DNA of 64,000 nucleotides, from positions 25,357,562-25,421,561 of the forward strand of contig NC_133648.1 of NCBI RefSeq assembly GCF_009905375.1, written 5' to 3'. This DNA is from Apium graveolens. Its lineage: Eukaryota > Streptophyta > Magnoliopsida > Apiales > Apiaceae. How positions within the stretch are numbered: the stretch's first letter is position 1; each line of letters starts with the position of its first letter. The position numbers were made by a program, and so were the translations under genes. A model generated the notes under the pieces. The model was not told the DNA's origin. It saw only the letters and a list, made by a program, of their open reading frames with translations, and did no database searches. Below are positions 1 to 11,756 of the stretch, piece after piece.

Positions 1-1120
1 TGGAGCATTTTTCCCTAAACAGTGTCAAGCCTAAGAATTCTATCTGGAAGAAGATCAAGAAGGTCATGCCTCTGAATAATTATGAAGAAGCTTGGAGTTG
101 AATAATTCTGTTTGGTGAAAAACATTATAAGTCAAGATCTCTACAAGTCACAAAATTAATGTTATAGAGAAGTCATTCGAGAACTCAGAAAGACCTATCG
201 AGAACTCAGAAAGACCTATCAAGAACTCAGGAACTATCTATCGAGAACTCAGGAAATGGTATTGGAGATATCGATAAGTCAGATACCCATTCGAGAACTC
301 AGAGATATCGAGAAGTATACATTCATTAGAGAACTCTGAGTTATCAATAAGCCAAAGTCCATTAGAGAACTCTGAGTTATCGATAAACCAAAATTCACTA
401 GAGAACTTAGAGTTGTCGATAAGTCAAGTCAACAATGAAGTTTCAGAGATATCGACAAGCCAACATGTCTATCGAGATGTCGAGTTCTCTACAACTTAAT
501 TGGAGATCTCGAAGTGAAGAAATTTCTCTAAGTACAGAATTGCAGAACAGTTCAATATCCAAGGTTGCAAATCAACAAACAATTCACACAGCTGGATTGA
601 CAAGTCTACAAAAAGCAGCTTGAGAGATGTGCAAGATCAATGGTAAAGATTAACTGGCAAAGGAAGATTAAAGTGAACACGGGATGCTAAAGATATGCTA
701 AGCCATAAATGGAAGATTTGTTTTTCTATAAATAGAAATGACAAGTGACAGTTTAGAAAAGCTAATAGCATGTTTATTACACACTGTATAAACCAACAGT
801 TAACTGAGTTATAAAGTTAACACTGGTCCTGAGTCAGTTGTATGAATTCAGATAGAAAATCTTGTATTCTCTCTCAAGAAAGAAGCTAAGTTCTAAACCA
901 AGAACTTAGAGATTTTGTAGCAAAACACTGCTTGATTTTTAATATAAAATTAAGTGAGTTTTGAAGATCTTTGTTTTACATATTTGCATTGTTATTTATG
1001 TTTAACATCTATTTTACCAAATCATTGATAACAACCAACTGCTGAAGCCAAAGTCGATCAAAAAGTAAACATTTAAGCCAAAACACATTCACCCCCCCTG
1101 TGTTATATTCATACCTAACA
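1..1120 (+). repeat. 5' LTR of element A (truncated by window start)
   Basis: It matches 11890-13006 base for base with scattered substitutions and ends in CCTAACA just before the primer site. Bases 176-480 carry an iterated pair of motifs, GAGAACTC(A/T)GAG and TATCGATAAG(T/C)C, at irregular spacing of about 20-45 bases. A TATA box lies at 727-734, so the iterated block is in U3 upstream of the probable transcription start. Confidence 0.95.
727..734 (+). promoter_or_regulatory. TATA box of element A 5' LTR
   Basis: TATAAATA sits in the context TTTTTCTATAAATAGAAATG and is repeated at 12616-12623 in the 3' LTR. It is about 250 bases downstream of the iterated U3 motif block. Confidence 0.75.
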
Positions 1121-1122
1121 AG

Positions 1123-1134
1123 TGGCATCAGAGC
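1123..1134 (+). other. Primer-binding site of element A
   Basis: TGGCATCAGAGC begins two bases after the LTR end. It matches the usual initiator-Met tRNA primer site TGGTATCAGAGC with one mismatch. Confidence 0.85.
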
Positions 1135-1169
1135 AAAATCTGAAAGTAAACAGATTAGATCTTGGAAAA

Positions 1170-3163
1170 ATGAATACACAGAAAATCAGTAGTATCAAGA
1201 TTCCTCCCTTTGATAAGGCCAACTACACTTTATGGAAAAATAAAATGTTGTTGTTTATAGGAATGGCCAATAACCTTTACATTCAGATCCTCAAAAATGG
1301 GCCCTTCACTCCTATGGTTAGAGTTGATGAAACCACATATGGTGACATGGTTATTCCAGCTCATTTTGCTCCCAAGGATTCCTCTGAGTATACTGATATT
1401 GAAAGAGAGAAAGTTTCCCTAGACAGTGCTTTGCAACTGATACTAATTGAGTCACTTGACAATGTAATGTATAATAACATTGTCAATTGTGACACTGCTA
1501 AACAGATCTGGGAAAAGATTGAGATACTCTGTGAAGGAACTGAGGAGGTTAGGTCAAATCAAAGAAGGATATTGATTTCTCAGTATGAGGGTTTTATGGC
1601 TAAACCAAAGGAGGGTATTACTGATCTGTTTGAAAGGTTTAATAAGCTGATAAATGACTTGCAGCTTCATGATAAATTTTATGATGTTGAAGAAGTGAAT
1701 TTGAAGTTCTTGCTTACTCTCCCTGATCATTTGGAACAAAAGATCTGTGCAATCAGAGAAGGAAGGGATTTGAGTAGAATCACACTGAAAGTGCTCTATG
1801 GGGTTCTGAAAAGTTATGAACTTGAAATGATTCAAAAGAAATCATTAAGGGCTGGTCAAGGATATGTAATGGATGGCTCAAGTGCACTGATTGTGAATGA
1901 TGGCCAGACCTCTAATGATGAGCAAAGATCCCAAACTCCAGAAATTTTTACAAGTGAGAAAAGAGTCAATGACACTAAAGAGCAAGTCATACTGGAATTG
2001 GATGAAGAAGATGAGTTCTACACTCTTGATGAGCTTGATGAGCTAGACAAATCAATGGCTTGCTTGGATAGAAAATTCTATAACATTAGAGTGAAGAAAC
2101 CAAGATTTTTCAAGAGCAAAGGATAGTCCTTCAACAAACACAGCACCTGGAAAGGAAAAGGGAAGTACACTCCTGATAGCAAAACTGGCTACAAAACTGG
2201 ATCTGTTGATAGATCAAACATAAGGTGCTTTAACTGTGATGAGTTGGGCCATTTTGCTACAGAATGTAGGAAACCCAATAAGGCAAAGAAAGACAAAGCC
2301 TATCTTGAATTGGAAGCAAAGTATGATGCTCTTCTAAAGAAGCAACAAGGGAAAGCTTATATCGTTGAGGGCAAGAGCTGGGATGATTCAGATAATGATG
2401 AAGATGAAGAAGTTGGAAACTATGCACTCATGGCCTTGGAGCAAGGAGACACTTCATCATCTAAATCACAGGTAACAACTCTTACTACAATTGATTTAAA
2501 TGTGAGTCAATATAAGGAAACTGTTGAAAAGATGAGCACAAAAATGTTCCACATTCATACAAGCATGGTTGCTACAAATGAGGAAGTTAGCAGATTGAAA
2601 AAGATCAATGAAAAACTTGAGAGTGAAAAACAAGAGACTGAATTGTTGCTGGTTGAGCTTGATACTGCTAAGCAAGAAAATGCATACTTAAAGAACAAAT
2701 TAAAGTATGCAAGTGAAATTGAAGCAGTATTGAGAGAATGGCTGGAGAAGAATGAAGTGAAGCTGAAATCCTTCAAAAATGCTTCTGAGTTGATTGGCCA
2801 ATATCATGAAAAGAACAAGCCATGTGCAAACATTGCCATTGGTCTTGATTATGAGGGTTTGAACAACAAAAACAAGTATGTCAGTGACAAAGGAAAATAA
2901 CTGAAACTGAGGATGTTCCAATTATTTTGAAGAAAGTTGAATCACCTTTGTTCAAGGCATGTGAGGTGAACTTCAGTGAAGAAGAGTTTATCATCAAACA
3001 TGAGATAGCTGATGAGGATAAGGAAAAGAAAAATGATGAGATAACTCAGTCTTCCATCTCTGTTGAAACACCAAAAGCCAATCAAGAAACTAAGGAGCCT
3101 GTGAAGGAGATCAAAGTTGAACAGGTCAAAAAGAAAAAGAAGAATAGAAATGGAAAGATTGGC
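1170..3163 (+). pseudogene. gag: gag of element A (UBN2 nucleocapsid polyprotein), broken
   Basis: Gag packages the element RNA into virus-like particles in the cytoplasm. The first ATG in frame is at 1170; the open frame extends back to 1122 only through the primer site. The N-terminal part has the UBN2-type gag fold, with a YTLWKNKM motif near the start and a long helical region to about residue 230. A TAG at 2124-2126 interrupts the frame, which then resumes without shift. A zinc knuckle of the CX2CX4HX4C type (CFNCDELGHFATEC) lies at about 2227-2268, followed by an acidic stretch and a coiled coil. A one-base frameshift near 2895 moves the lysine-rich tail (2927-3163) into another frame. 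The tail ends where the protease should begin, because a deletion joins it directly to integrase. The second zinc knuckle seen in elements B and D is lost with it. Confidence 0.88.
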
Positions 3164-4389
3164 ATAAGAAGCTATCTCACTTGAATTTCAAAGCAATCAA
3201 CACCTTAGTCAAGAAGGAGCTTGTGAGAGACATGCCTAGTCTGGAATTTGCTCAACTGGAAGTTTGTGAAGCTTGTCAGAAAGGAAAAATGAAAAGATCA
3301 AGTCACAAGTCAAAATATGTGAATTCTATAAGTGCACCTCTGCAACTTATTCACATGGACTTGTTTGGGCCAGTAAATGTCTTGTCCATTTTAAGGAAAA
3401 AATATGCCCTTGTCATGGTTGATGATTTTTCAAGATACACTTGGGTTGAGTTCATGTACTCTAAAGATGAAACTCTAACCATTATAATTGAGCACATCAA
3501 GAAAATTGAGAAGCAAGCTGAAGGAAAAGTTAGTGTGAAAAGATTGAGGAGTGATAATGGAACAGAATTCAGAAACTCAACATTAAGTGAATTCCGTAAA
3601 AGCAAAGGCATTGTTCAAGAATTTTCAGCAGCTAGAACACCTCAACAGAATGGAGTAGTTGAGAGGAAAAATAGAACATTGGTTAAAGCTGCTAGAACCT
3701 TGCTACAAGATGCTCAGTTGCCAACTAATTTTTGGGAAGAAGCTGTTAATACTGCATGCTACACTCAAAACATATATCTCATCAACAAAGCTCATGGAAA
3801 ATCACCTTACTCAATCATGTCTAACAGGAAGCCTACAGTGAAGCATCTACATGTGTTTGGAAGCAAGTGTTATATTCTGAAAGACAACTCTGAATATGTG
3901 GGAAAATTTGACTCTAAAGTTTTTGAAGCAATTTTTCTGAGATATTCATTGGAAAGAACAGCCTACAAAGTTTATGTGATTGATCAAAAGAAAATTATGG
4001 AAAGCACAGATGTGACTTTTGATGACGACAAGTGTCCAGGCCTGGAATGCCTTGATGTAAATGATGTTGAAGCCCTTGCATTTGAGAATCTAACCATTGA
4101 TAGTGATTCTGATGAAGAAGATGAAATTGTGGCACAACAAATGACAAATGAAGAGATCTCTGAACAAAATCATGGGAATGAAATCTCTCTTCAGACACCT
4201 AAATTTGATGGCACAAACTCAGGGGGAGAAGGAGAGAATGGAAATGACAGTCATGGTAATACTGAAGAAAATGATGAAGGCACTAGTTAACAGACTCACA
4301 CTAGAAAGTGGGATAAGAGTCATACAGTAGAAGCTATTATTGGTGATCCCTCAGCTGGTGTGAGAACTAGAAGTGCAACTACTAATTAA
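3164..4389 (+). pseudogene. pol: integrase region of element A pol, protease deleted
   Basis: This is copia integrase, which inserts the cDNA into the chromosome. The frame starts at HKKLSHLNFK of the GAG-pre-integrase zinc-binding domain and runs through the CEACQKGK motif. The DDE core is recognisable: the aspartate in HMDLFGP (about 3353), the aspartate in RSDNGTEF (about 3551) and the glutamate in GVVERKNR (about 3660), all retained. The C-terminal part carries KHLHVFGSKCY and a TFDDDK motif, then a long acidic linker. A TAA at 4288-4290 and another at 4387-4389 interrupt the same frame that leads into RT. The upstream half of the pre-integrase domain and the whole aspartic protease (DSG motif) are missing. 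Confidence 0.9.
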
Positions 4390-5550
4390 TGCCTACATGC
4401 ATGTTTTCTATCTCAAGTAGAGCCCAATAAAATTGAAGAAGCCCTATTGGATCCTGATTGGATATGTGCTATGCAGGAGGAGCTGAATCAGTTTGAAAGA
4501 AACAAAGTTTGGAAATTAGTCCCTGCACCAAAGAACATAAGCATAATTGGAACTAAGTGGGCGTACAGGAACAAAATGGATGAAAATGGAATTATTACTA
4601 GAAACAAAGCAAGGCTGGTTGCTAAAGGCTACTCACAAGAAGAGGGAATTGACTATGATGAGACTTTTGCTCCTGTTGCAAGACTAGAAGCAATAAGAAT
4701 TTTTCTGGCATTTGCTGCACACTCAAATTTCAACGTGTATCAAATGGATGTCAAGAGTGCTTTTCTTAATGGTGAACTAGAAGAAGAAGTTTATGTGCAA
4801 CAGCCACCTGGCTTTGAAGATCCAGAATTTCCTAACTTTGTTTACAAATTACTCAAGGTTCTATATGGATTGAAACAGGCACCTAGAGCCTGGTATGACA
4901 CTCTGTCAGAATTTCTACTCAAACATGGTTTTACCAGAGGTACTATTGATAAGACTCTCTTCTACAAGAAGCATGGTGAGGATATGATCCTAGTTCAAAT
5001 CTATGTGGATGAAATCATCTTTGGATCTACAAATGAAAAGCTTTGTCAAAGATTCTCTAGGCTAATGCAGAGTGATTATGAAATGAGCATGATGGGAGAA
5101 TTGAGTTACTTCCTTGGCCTTCAAGTTAGTCAAAGAAATGATGGTATTTTCATCAGCCAAACCAAATATGTGAATGACTTATTGAAGAAATTTGGTATGG
5201 TGGATAGCTCACCTGCATCTACACCAATGTCTACTGCAACCAGGTTGGATGAAGACAAGAAAGGCAAGAGTGTGGATATTTCAAGCTACAGAGGGATGAT
5301 TGGATCATTGCTTTATTTGACTTCTAGTAGACCAGACATCATGTTTGCTACTTGTCTATGTGCTAGATTTCAATCCAATCCAAACGAATCACATTTGATG
5401 GCTGTAAAAAGGATTTTTAGATACTTAAAGGGAACTCCAAACTTGGGATTATGGTATCCTAAGGGAACTGGTTTTGAAGTTGTTGGATACACAGATGCAG
5501 ATTTTGCTGGATGCAGGGTTGATAGAAAAAGTACTAGTGGAAGCTGTTAA
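4390..5550 (+). pseudogene. pol: reverse transcriptase region of element A pol
   Basis: Copia reverse transcriptase copies the genomic RNA to DNA. The conserved blocks follow in order: [49 protein letters not shown], the catalytic motif, [13 protein letters not shown], and [12 protein letters not shown]. The catalytic YVDD motif reads YVDE at 5002-5013 (gat then gaa), so the second catalytic aspartate is replaced and the enzyme should be inactive. The frame is the same as that of integrase and runs to a TAA at 5548-5550 immediately after the SGSC of the RNase H region; a glutamine codon is usual there. Confidence 0.92.
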
Positions 5551-5948
5551 TTTCTTGGTCAAAGACTTGTATCCTGGTATAGTAAGAAACAACAATCTGT
5601 GTCAACTTCCACAACTGAGGCTGAATATATAGCTGCTGGAAGTTGTTGTGCTCAGGTGCTTTGGATTAGAAATCAGCTAATGGACTATGGTCTAGTGTAC
5701 ACAAAATTCCTATTATGTGTGACAATACTAGTGCCATATCTATAGTAGTTAATCCAGTTAATCATTCTAGAACAAAGCACATTGATGTTAGGTACCATTT
5801 TATCAGGGAATATGCTGCAAATAGTACCATTGAGCTCATTTTTGTTCCAACAGAGAAACAATTAGCTAACATTTTTACTAAACCTTTGGATGAAGCAACC
5901 TTCACTAGACTTGGGAGTGAAATTGGGATGCTCAATTCTTCATCTTAA
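5551..5948 (+). pseudogene. pol: RNase H region and end of pol, element A
   Basis: RNase H removes the RNA strand during reverse transcription. The first catalytic segment (TDADFAGC) lies upstream of the TAA at 5548. The second (STTEAEYIAAGSC) follows in the same frame. The third (CDNTSAI, about 5718) is in a different frame after a frameshift near 5700. The C-terminal block HIDVRYHFIRE and the FTKPL motif are intact, and the frame ends at a TAA at 5946-5948. Confidence 0.88.
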
Positions 5949-6801
5949 GGCAAGAACTCAGCTAATGTGTTGCAGCAGATTAATTTCTAATAAATCAACC
6001 TAGTTTGATTTAATTGGAAATTAACTGAAATATGAATTATAAATATTTCAGAATCCCTGTATATTTATTTTTCTTAAAAACTCAAAAATTAACTTAGAAT
6101 ATTTCAAATTCTAAGTAAACTGCTTAGTTGTTAATTTACATCTTAAATGTGTAAAATTAACACAAGACAGAATAACAGTACACAAATGTATAGAGAACTG
6201 AATTCTTGATAAGTCAAAATGACTTATCGACAAGTCATTTTAGAGTTCTCAAGTGAGTCCTCGATAAGTCTATTTACAGACTTCTCGAATGACTTCTCAA
6301 TAAGCTCTATTATGACTTATCGATAAGACCATGTAGAGTTCTCTAATAGTGTTAATTCACAGAGTTCTCGACAAGGATATTTTGAGACTTATCAATAACT
6401 CAGAACTAAAATAATTTAATTCAATAAATTATTTTAGATAAATACTTTTGGAAAATTTATTCTGATTTCAATTTGATTCAATTCAAATAAATTAGAATCT
6501 TTTTAGTCCATTTTCGGACAAACTGGGCATTTATCAGAGTTCTCGATAAGTCATTTGACTTCTCGAATGTACCTTTTCCATATTCAAAATTACTTCTTGA
6601 TAAGTTTAATATCAAACGTTTATTTGACTTCTCGATAAGTATTTTACTTTTTCTATAAATACCCAGACTTCTCGATACATACACTGTACTTACACTTTTT
6701 CGAGGTCTCAAGTGACCTAGCTTTCAGACAAAAGGCGATTTCTCTCTCGTTTTTGCTCCTTTCTCAAAACTTTTTCTTACCCACTACTTCTAAACACTAA
6801 A
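5949..6801 (+). promoter_or_regulatory. Spacer and probable internal promoter before the extra ORF of element A
   Basis: This non-coding spacer holds at least ten copies of motifs related to TTCTCGATAAGTC and AGAGTTCTC between about 6200 and 6690. The same motifs, with GAGTTCTC as the reverse complement of GAGAACTC, are iterated in the U3 of this element's LTR. A TATA box in nearly the same context as the LTR one (TTTTTCTATAAATA) is at 6654-6661, followed by a pyrimidine-rich leader and the ATG at 6802. The layout suggests a separate transcript for the extra ORF; that role is inferred. Confidence 0.6.
6654..6661 (+). promoter_or_regulatory. TATA box upstream of the extra ORF of element A
   Basis: TATAAATA lies 141 bases before the ATG at 6802. 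Its flank TTTTTC matches the flank of the LTR TATA box at 727. Confidence 0.6.
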
Positions 6802-9800
6802 ATGGCACAAAACATTGTTAGAGCTATCATTCCAGAGAAGGGAACTAACTTTATTGATTTTCTTGATGCTAACCAAGCCCCTGATAGTTTCAAGGGGTTT
6901 GTGAAGTTTCTTTCTGAATCTTATATTGCAGGTGCTCTAACTGCAAGTCATGTGTTGTATTTGGACGTTCTTCATAAATTTTGGATATCAGCTATAACTA
7001 GGACAGTTGTTCTAGAGAATGTCACTTCTATGGTGGTCACATGCACAATTGGAGGCCAAGAAATTGAGTTTTCAGCTACTGATGTGAATACAGCCCTGGG
7101 ATTGCCAACTGAGAACTATGGAGAGATTGCAACTACAGATGAACTGAGTGAATTCATGGACTTCATCAACTACAGTGGCTCAATCAACTTGGCAAGCCTG
7201 AACAGGACAAACCTTAGGAAGGAATGGTCCTTTGTGTTTGATTCTGTAGTGAGGGCTTTCACTTGCAGAAAAACTGGCTTTGACAACATCTCAAGTGTGG
7301 TGCAGAAGCTGGTGTTCTCAATAGCTCACAACAGGCATCTGAATGTTGGGGCTCTAATTCTGGAGGAGCTGGCTACCAGGCTTACTATGCCTTTGAAGAA
7401 TAGAGGTAAAGAAATCTTTTTGCCAAGGTTTATTATGTCTACTTTAGCTCATAAAGTAAATGACATACATTTGCTAGCTGGTATTGATAGTAGTAGAATT
7501 GGCAATTATAAGCAAGTGTCCAAAATAATATTTGGCTCACTTGCTACAAAGAATAAGGTGAGTGTAATTCCTAGAATCACTCTATTTATGTTGGAGAGAT
7601 TCAGGACTTATCCTTACCCTATGCCAGACATGAGGGCTCCTAAATTTGCTAGTTCAGCTATGGTTCCTGAGCCTATGGAAGCACAAACACAGGCACACCA
7701 ACAGGGACCTTCCAAAGCTGCAGCCCCTTCTTCTAAACCACTAGATGTTAGCAAACCAACCACTTTAGTCTCTCAAAAGACTGAAGTGAGTAAAAAGAAG
7801 AGAAAGGAACCAACCCTTGTTGTTGTAAATGAGAGTGAAACAGTTCAAACTGAACCAGAGTCACCCTTGGACAAGAAACCAAAGAAGAGTAAGATACCTG
7901 AGTTGACCACTCAAAACACCTCTGTGTTCTCCCAAAAGGGCACAGTTGAACAAATGGAGAGTAAACAGTTACTATATGCATTCTCTCAACATGGTGTATC
8001 TATTAAAAAGAACATTCACCCCAATGCATCCTGTACTGAGTCAGCACAACCTGCACCTAGAGTGTATGGTAGATGAAATAAGGATGGCACACACAGTGAG
8101 GGCACATTATTTGAAGCTCCCTCATCCATTCAGGGGGAGCTGCCAACACTCACAACTGAGCAAACTTCTCTCATCTCTCAAATTTCTTCATCATATAGAG
8201 CACTTGAATCTGATTCTCAAGTGCACCAACACTCAAGTGACATGGTTCATGAAACTGTGCTCACCACCCAGAACCAACATCTAGATGGTGAGAGGCTACT
8301 AGCTGGGGTAGACCTTGATGACACCATCACAAACATGGGGGTTTCATCAGTTCTTACTAAAGACCCCATGGTCACTCTTGGACCTTCATATGCACAATCA
8401 TCTTCACAGATGAATAGGTTTGAGGGTAGTACTCTTGAGGGAGAGCTATCTAAATCCTCTCCAATTCAATTGGAGGTTCATCTAGAAGGAACAACTCCCC
8501 TCAAAACCCTAGCTGAAATTTCCTTCACAGTTGAAGCTAGGAGTACAATTGCCAATGACCCTATTATGGGAGAGGCAAGTTCATTATATTTATGTGACAG
8601 TGCTCTGCAAGGTGCACAAAGGTTTGAGGCTAGTGTACATGACAGTAACCCAGTCAACTCCTCTCCAATTCCAATGGAGGTTCCCACTACATGTGGTGAA
8701 CAACAAACTGTCAAAACCACAGATTTATCTGTGAGTCAAACTGTGACTTCAGTCACAGGTGGTAATCTGGACATTTCTCAACAGCCATCCACATCTCAAT
8801 CCAGCCAACCATATGTCATGGCTCAATGGTTACAAGATATGGAAGCTAAGCCTTCTATAGTTGATGACATGTTGGTAGATCAAATCTCAGGCTTGGCCAA
8901 TCTCTCTCTGCAATTGCTCACTTCAGACATGGGGAACTAGGACTATCAAGCTATACTGCTATGCTTCAATGAAGAGGTTGAACAACAGAAGGAGAAGATA
9001 GTAGATGAGGCTGAAGAGGATGACAATGTAGATGCCTGGTTGTCTGATGACCATGTGGCAGACCATGTGGCAGAAATGGATGAAGTTTTGGCTAGATTCA
9101 GGAGGGAGTACATAACTATCATGGGAAGCAATGTTAAATCTCTCACTCCTCCTGAAGTCTATGATGCCATCATGGATGTGCACAAAGCTCAACTCAAGGC
9201 TTTCCATCTCTTTGGAAAGGCCCTTGCAGTAAAATTGACTGGACATGAAGATAAAATCCGGAAGCTGATCAAGGAAAAAATGGATGACATTGTGCCTTCT
9301 CAAAAGGACATCAAGAATCAATTACAATCTTTCACTGAGCAAATGTCAAGGATGAATCTGACCTCCATAGAGAAGAAAGTGTCAAATATGAAGAGTTCTT
9401 TCAAGGCCCTGTTTGATCAAGTTCAAGCTCATATCACAAATTTAAATGATACCAGGGTCAAGCTAAATCAAATGCATACTGCTAGGTATGAGCCTTCATT
9501 TCTTCTCATGGAGGGTGTCAGAAAAGCTGCTGATGAACACTTTGGGTCCTTCTCAACCAAAATCTCTACTCCTCAAATAAAAGAACTTCAAGATCAAATT
9601 TCTTCACTTCAAGCTTCCAACTCAGATTTATCTTCACAAGTCAGAGCTCTAACCACATTGGTTGAGAGTCAACAGCATGATATTCAGGCCCTAGTGGAGT
9701 CCCATAAGCATTTACAAATGCAGAATACAGTTGCTTTGGGAGCCATTAGGGGAAAACTCAACATACCACTGCCAGCACTGCCTGAAGCTGTAAGACTTGA

Positions 9801-11700
9801 GATTCCTACTCCCCTAATCATGCCTGTCACCAAGACTAAGGGGGAGATAGAAGCAAGGTTAGCACAATCAAAACTCAAAAGTCAAGTACAAGGTCTAGAA
9901 CAAGAGAGGCTCCCTATGGCTGCCCAAGGTCCAGGAATGACACAAGAGTTTGACAATTTGCTCACTGGACTAAGGAACTCTCTCAACAACAACTTCTTCA
10001 CTTACAAAAAGACCTTGGAAAAGACTATCAATTACATCAGGGTGCTGCAGATCCCAGTCAAGGACCAGTTCTTGGAAAAAAAGATAGTGATCAATCTTAA
10101 TGATTCTGGTGTAGACAGATGTATGCAAGTCAATCTCAATTATCTAATTTCTAGAAGAGCATCCGAGGTGGATATTTTGATTAACAAGGTCAGGATAATT
10201 GCCAATGAAGAGAAAATGCTACTAGCAGAGTTGAATAAGGCTCAAGAAGCTGCATTCCCAGAAGCCTATCAACATCCAAGCAAAGGGGTGCACTATATAT
10301 GCTCTACAACCAAGCAACTGAAACATTTCCAAGTACTTAAAAACCGTGTCATGGCCAACAAAAGACTGATATTGGTGCTTGAGTCTGAGCTGAAAAGTAA
10401 GAAATTGAAGACTAGTGAAGATGAAGCTATGAGCAAGATTCTGAGGAGATACATTGATAACCCTGAAGCCAATTTGCCTAAAACTCAAATGAACACAGAT
10501 GACTTGGGTGATGATGAGCAGAAGAAAGATGGTCAAAACCCTTTTGGCTCAAACTCAAGTCAATCTAGCAAGGCAATTGGTGGAAAAAGTGATAGTGAGA
10601 AAGAGAAGGAGAAGAGAAGTGGATATGAGACTCAAAGGAAGGGTGGAAGGAGACAAAGACAAAAGAATGATATCTCACAACCCCTCCAAACCCTAAATAT
10701 CCAAATACCAATTGCTAAACCTTCACATTCAACCTCATCAAAAACTGCTCAACCTCAAACCTCTAAGCCTAAATATTTTTACAAGCTCACTGCAAACTCT
10801 CTCCTCAAAACTCAAATCACTCACAGCCATAATTCTCTGAAAAGACTCAAAAATGTACCTTCATTCAAGCCACCCCATAAAACACACTTCAAAATAGTTG
10901 GAGTTGGTCCAAAGGAAGCCAAGGTCAAGAGAAGATTCAGAAGACAAAGAAGACAAAGAAGAAGACAACTGATAGCTGAATTTCTCAATGATCATGGATT
11001 TGGTGAAAAGGCCATCTGGAACAGATATGATCAAGATGATTTCCAACCTCTAAATGTTGTAGATTCAGATGAAGACTACTTCCAATAGCTAGCTGAAAGG
11101 ATTGTCAGAGTTTGGGTTGTTAACATCAAAGAAGTTAGAATCTACTACAGTGATGGGTCCTTTGAACAGCTTGGAAATAGACTAATGGATTCTCTCTCAA
11201 TTGTTGAACTGAAAAGGGTGATAAGCTTGATGAATGGTAAAGATACAGCCACTAAGGCATGGAGAACAGTATTGGCAGTATTTGTGGTTATCAGAGAGGA
11301 AATGAGAGATGAGCATAGAGCTTTGATAGCTGAAAAGAGGAGAAAGTATGAGCATAACATTGATGAGTATATTAGAAGATCAGAAGAGTTGAAGGTAGCA
11401 GGCAAGAGCAGAATATCAAAGGATGGAAGATTTCTGAATGTAAAAGTTGGCTCTTTGTCAAGATACAGGATAGGGATGTTAGCTAGTTATCCTAAGCCAG
11501 ATTTGCTGAAACTAATGGAGGCTCTAACTGACACCCCCATCCTAGAAGAATTAGAAATACTTGTACAGATTAAGAACATAATTGAAAAAGGATCAGATGC
11601 TCAGTCTTTACTTAATTATTATAAACTGTCAAATTTCCAATGTACAAGTGTTGTATCAGCTTTTATATTGTTTTATTTTCATTCTTTAACTTGGGGTTAG
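6802..11700 (+). pseudogene. Giant extra ORF (aORF) of element A, one frame with three stops
   Basis: This is the extra ORF found downstream of pol in some SIRE-type elements, sometimes called env-like. The frame from the ATG at 6802 stays open for 1,632 codons except for three in-frame stops (TGA 8074-8076, TAG 8938-8940, TAG 11086-11088); there is no frameshift. Residues about 20-260 form a folded domain with LRKEWSFVFD and an NVGALILEEL segment; related domains occur in the extra ORFs of elements B, C and D. The middle part is low-complexity, Ser/Thr/Pro/Gln-rich. Residues about 750-1010 contain several coiled-coil stretches. An arginine-rich block (RRFRRQRRQRRRQ) is encoded at about 10930-10970. 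I see no signal peptide or clear membrane segment, so an envelope role is not supported. Function unknown. The true C-terminus may be before 11700, since the last 30 residues look like untranslated sequence. Confidence 0.85.
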
Positions 11701-11742
11701 TCTTGTTCACAGGCATGAATTTGTGATAAGCAATCTTCTCAA

Positions 11743-11756
11743 AAATTGAGGGAGAT
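11743..11756 (+). other. Polypurine tract of element A
   Basis: AAATTGAGGGAGAT directly precedes the TGTTGTG start of the 3' LTR. This is the expected place for plus-strand priming. Confidence 0.8.

Noticed and set aside
1554..1835. Minus-strand frame inside A gag
   Set aside because: It is the shadow of gag and has no similarity or leader of its own.
6802..11700. Envelope glycoprotein
   Set aside because: No signal peptide, membrane segment or cysteine-rich ectodomain is seen; the label env-like is not supported.
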